From Verrucomicrobiia bacterium (lineage in GTDB: Bacteria > Verrucomicrobiota > Verrucomicrobiia > CAIQCK01): a stretch of 7,583 nt of DNA. The position numbers and the translations under genes are program-made. This document shows, in pieces, positions 7,401 to 7,583 of this stretch. The notes under the pieces were generated by a model that searched no databases, was not told the DNA's origin, and saw only the letters and a list, made by a program, of their open reading frames with translations. Where the stretch lies: the NCBI GenBank assembly GCA_026417675.1, contig JAOACV010000098.1, positions 1 to 7,583 on the forward strand, given 5' to 3'. The stretch's first letter is position 1. Each line of letters begins with the position of its first letter.

Positions 7401-7583
7401 ATCGCGATGGCCACCGCCGTCTGCTCCGCCATCGGCCCCTCGCGCTCCACCTTCGCGCCGAGCGACTCGCCCTCGACGAACTCCATCGCAAAGTAATGCA
7501 TCCCGTCCTGCTCACCCGCGTCATAGACTTGGATCAGATTGGGATGGCTCAACACCGCCGCCGCGCGCGCCTCGCGGTGGAAC
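4478..7583 (-). CDS. Transmembrane Ser/Thr protein kinase with coiled coil and beta-helix-like C-terminus (5' end missing)
   Basis: At least 1034 residues are visible, and the gene continues past the right edge. The GTG at 7555 is not the start: the codons before it read FHREARAAA, conserved kinase sequence. Numbering here is from that GTG. The kinase has HPNLIQVYD (4-12), HRDIKPRN (69-76) with catalytic Asp71, Lys73 and Asn76, DLG for DFG (89-91), GTPHFIAPE (110-118) and the DIYSLG helix (131-136), so it looks active. The ATP glycine loop and VAVK lysine must lie outside the window. An Arg-Arg-Arg cluster (243-245) precedes one membrane span (about 247-268), placing the kinase inside and the rest outside. 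Next come a Pro/Ala/Lys linker (279-320), a charged Glu/Arg/Ala coiled coil (about 323-380), TPR-like helical segments (about 380-660), and a beta-rich, cysteine-containing region (about 715-895) resembling a right-handed parallel beta-helix. It probably senses something outside the membrane and phosphorylates cytosolic targets, perhaps the convergent FHA protein. Kinase certain, sensor fold tentative. Confidence 0.93.
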   Translation of the reverse strand, partial: FHREARAAAVLSHPNLIQVYDAGEQDGMHYFAMEFVEGESLGAKVEREGPMAEQTAVAIAMCVAAALNHAWTRAKLIHRDIKPRNIMLTPDGMVKVCDLGLAKVAGEDSNLTVSGTMMGTPHFIAPEQARGDSDIDTRADIYSLGATLYYLVTGKPPYEADSSMSVMYKHLHDPLPDPRKHTPGLSEGFVRIIRKMMAKEPAQRYQNMVELYDDLERVYQGLEPIAVSLPEGRTTVIRAPASIDAAELNALRRRLWVWRLIGCFGLVVIALVGLAIWSSIKQRQRSAVAPQPKPLVTTESAPQPSAKTAPAAKPKPKRAADTAATAPDPVFTRRRLEALARYQEMFKAQKAEAARRAEEQRKADEEAERARREAQAANAARLAAEEAYRNFLNVWKPLVQQRDYDKAILAAHNAANGKEFEPLKDVVNTHLAMSQSLKTFEEKFRRALPTLQGKPLTFGGLSGTVSAADEKSLTIDKIAGVGRTFHLTGLSLQERLQLILTTLGEDNPDTLVNAAWLALAEGRSDWARIYMDKAKLLDTAGAAKKIAEQFDAMREAMERAPIEAAAAAAIEEAQGLITAGKWQEAGAKLALISKQFAETVTLKCSAERLQTMQDAVIASEGSALETRALLSLDQLRNAVQARAWKRAAQTLKSLDQYFAKTEAVKNARDLGESREQIDAHTAPPATKLPGPTLRQMVMARPGATVHRLAPRVNGRPAPLSELMGDVKDGDGVELDEGTYIWLSGPRTLKDISIFGKTGTLPVIVVGPPKFSDASLRLEAANGRWRFEGLVIGVASPPPLAPAERRGNARPLIELGPGASAEFSQCVISVRGRDSSDAPLVVCAGGGELVLRNCALATGRGIEFSGPQRVSLEHCTCVGGSLLWLGPQFPADKTCAVRLVNNVVFAESLARAAGGADDGAKLPEVLKRLNLEGSHHNVVVLSDSAALEAWRKVVDTQLKGSNFAGMVGDDPPLAAVANRMQMDFRLRPDCPAYHAADDGLMVGVRWPDEFFTKVSQHAQMAAKGPGQRLRGREAP
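5573..5842 (-). repeat. Degenerate helical repeat pair in the kinase external region
   Basis: Two segments of the kinase (residues 572-594 and 634-656, counted from the GTG at 7555) align without gaps at an offset of 62 residues. They share the pattern W-x2-A-x3-L-x6-FA-x-T-x3-K, with similar residues between. They resemble TPR-like helix pairs and lie between the coiled coil and the beta-rich C-terminus. Detected by eye only. Confidence 0.5.
6752..6817 (-). other. Single transmembrane segment of the kinase
   Basis: About 22 hydrophobic residues (247-268 from the GTG at 7555), rich in Leu, Val, Ile, Gly and Trp, are preceded by three arginines and followed by SSIKQRQRS. This separates the cytoplasmic kinase from a C-terminal part of about 750 residues, predicted to be periplasmic or extracellular. 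Positive-inside weighting is not one-sided here because basic residues flank both ends; the orientation rests mainly on the kinase having to be cytoplasmic. Confidence 0.85.

Noticed and set aside
7553..7555. GTG as the start of the kinase
   Set aside because: The frame is open to the window edge, and the upstream codons encode FHREARAAA, which belongs to the conserved kinase N-lobe, so the true start is outside the window.
1..7583. A phage-defence, CRISPR or mobile-element system
   Set aside because: No direct-repeat array, transposase, integrase, terminal inverted repeat or defence-type nuclease was seen; a kinase with an FHA protein is ordinary signalling gear in this kind of genome.

Overview
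The window is GC-rich bacterial DNA (about 60% GC judged by eye). It is almost fully coding, with five protein genes and one intergenic gap of 265 bases. A receptor-type Ser/Thr kinase with a DLG motif, a separate FHA-domain protein, a Tat-type exported protein and a UxuA-like uronate enzyme together suggest the Verrucomicrobiota or a relative in the PVC group. This assignment is inference, because no rRNA or other marker gene is present.

Left part (1-3777, + strand): three tightly packed genes that look like one operon. The first encodes a large Tat-type exported protein of a family I do not recognise. Seven bases later comes an FabG-type short-chain dehydrogenase/reductase, whose stop overlaps (ATGA) the start of a UxuA-family mannonate dehydratase. 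An SDR next to UxuA fits hexuronate catabolism (fructuronate to mannonate to 2-keto-3-deoxygluconate), with the SDR as candidate fructuronate reductase. The operon promoter lies outside the window.

Middle (3778-4042): a gap holding a possible intrinsic terminator just after uxuA, a stretch with nothing recognisable, and then a good candidate promoter and a strong Shine-Dalgarno for the next gene.

Right part (4043-7583): a small FHA-domain protein on the + strand converges, across only 18 bases, on a large transmembrane Ser/Thr kinase gene on the - strand. The 5' end of the kinase gene runs off the right edge. The visible kinase consists of most of the catalytic domain, one membrane span, a Pro/Ala/Lys linker, a charged coiled coil, TPR-like helical repeats, and a C-terminal beta-rich region that looks like a right-handed beta-helix outside the membrane. 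The FHA protein has a duplicated GFSTILR(D/E)V tail that could be a kinase target. The two form a plausible phospho-signalling pair. Any link to the sugar-acid operon is only positional.

I found no tRNA, rRNA, CRISPR array, insertion sequence, integrase or attachment site.
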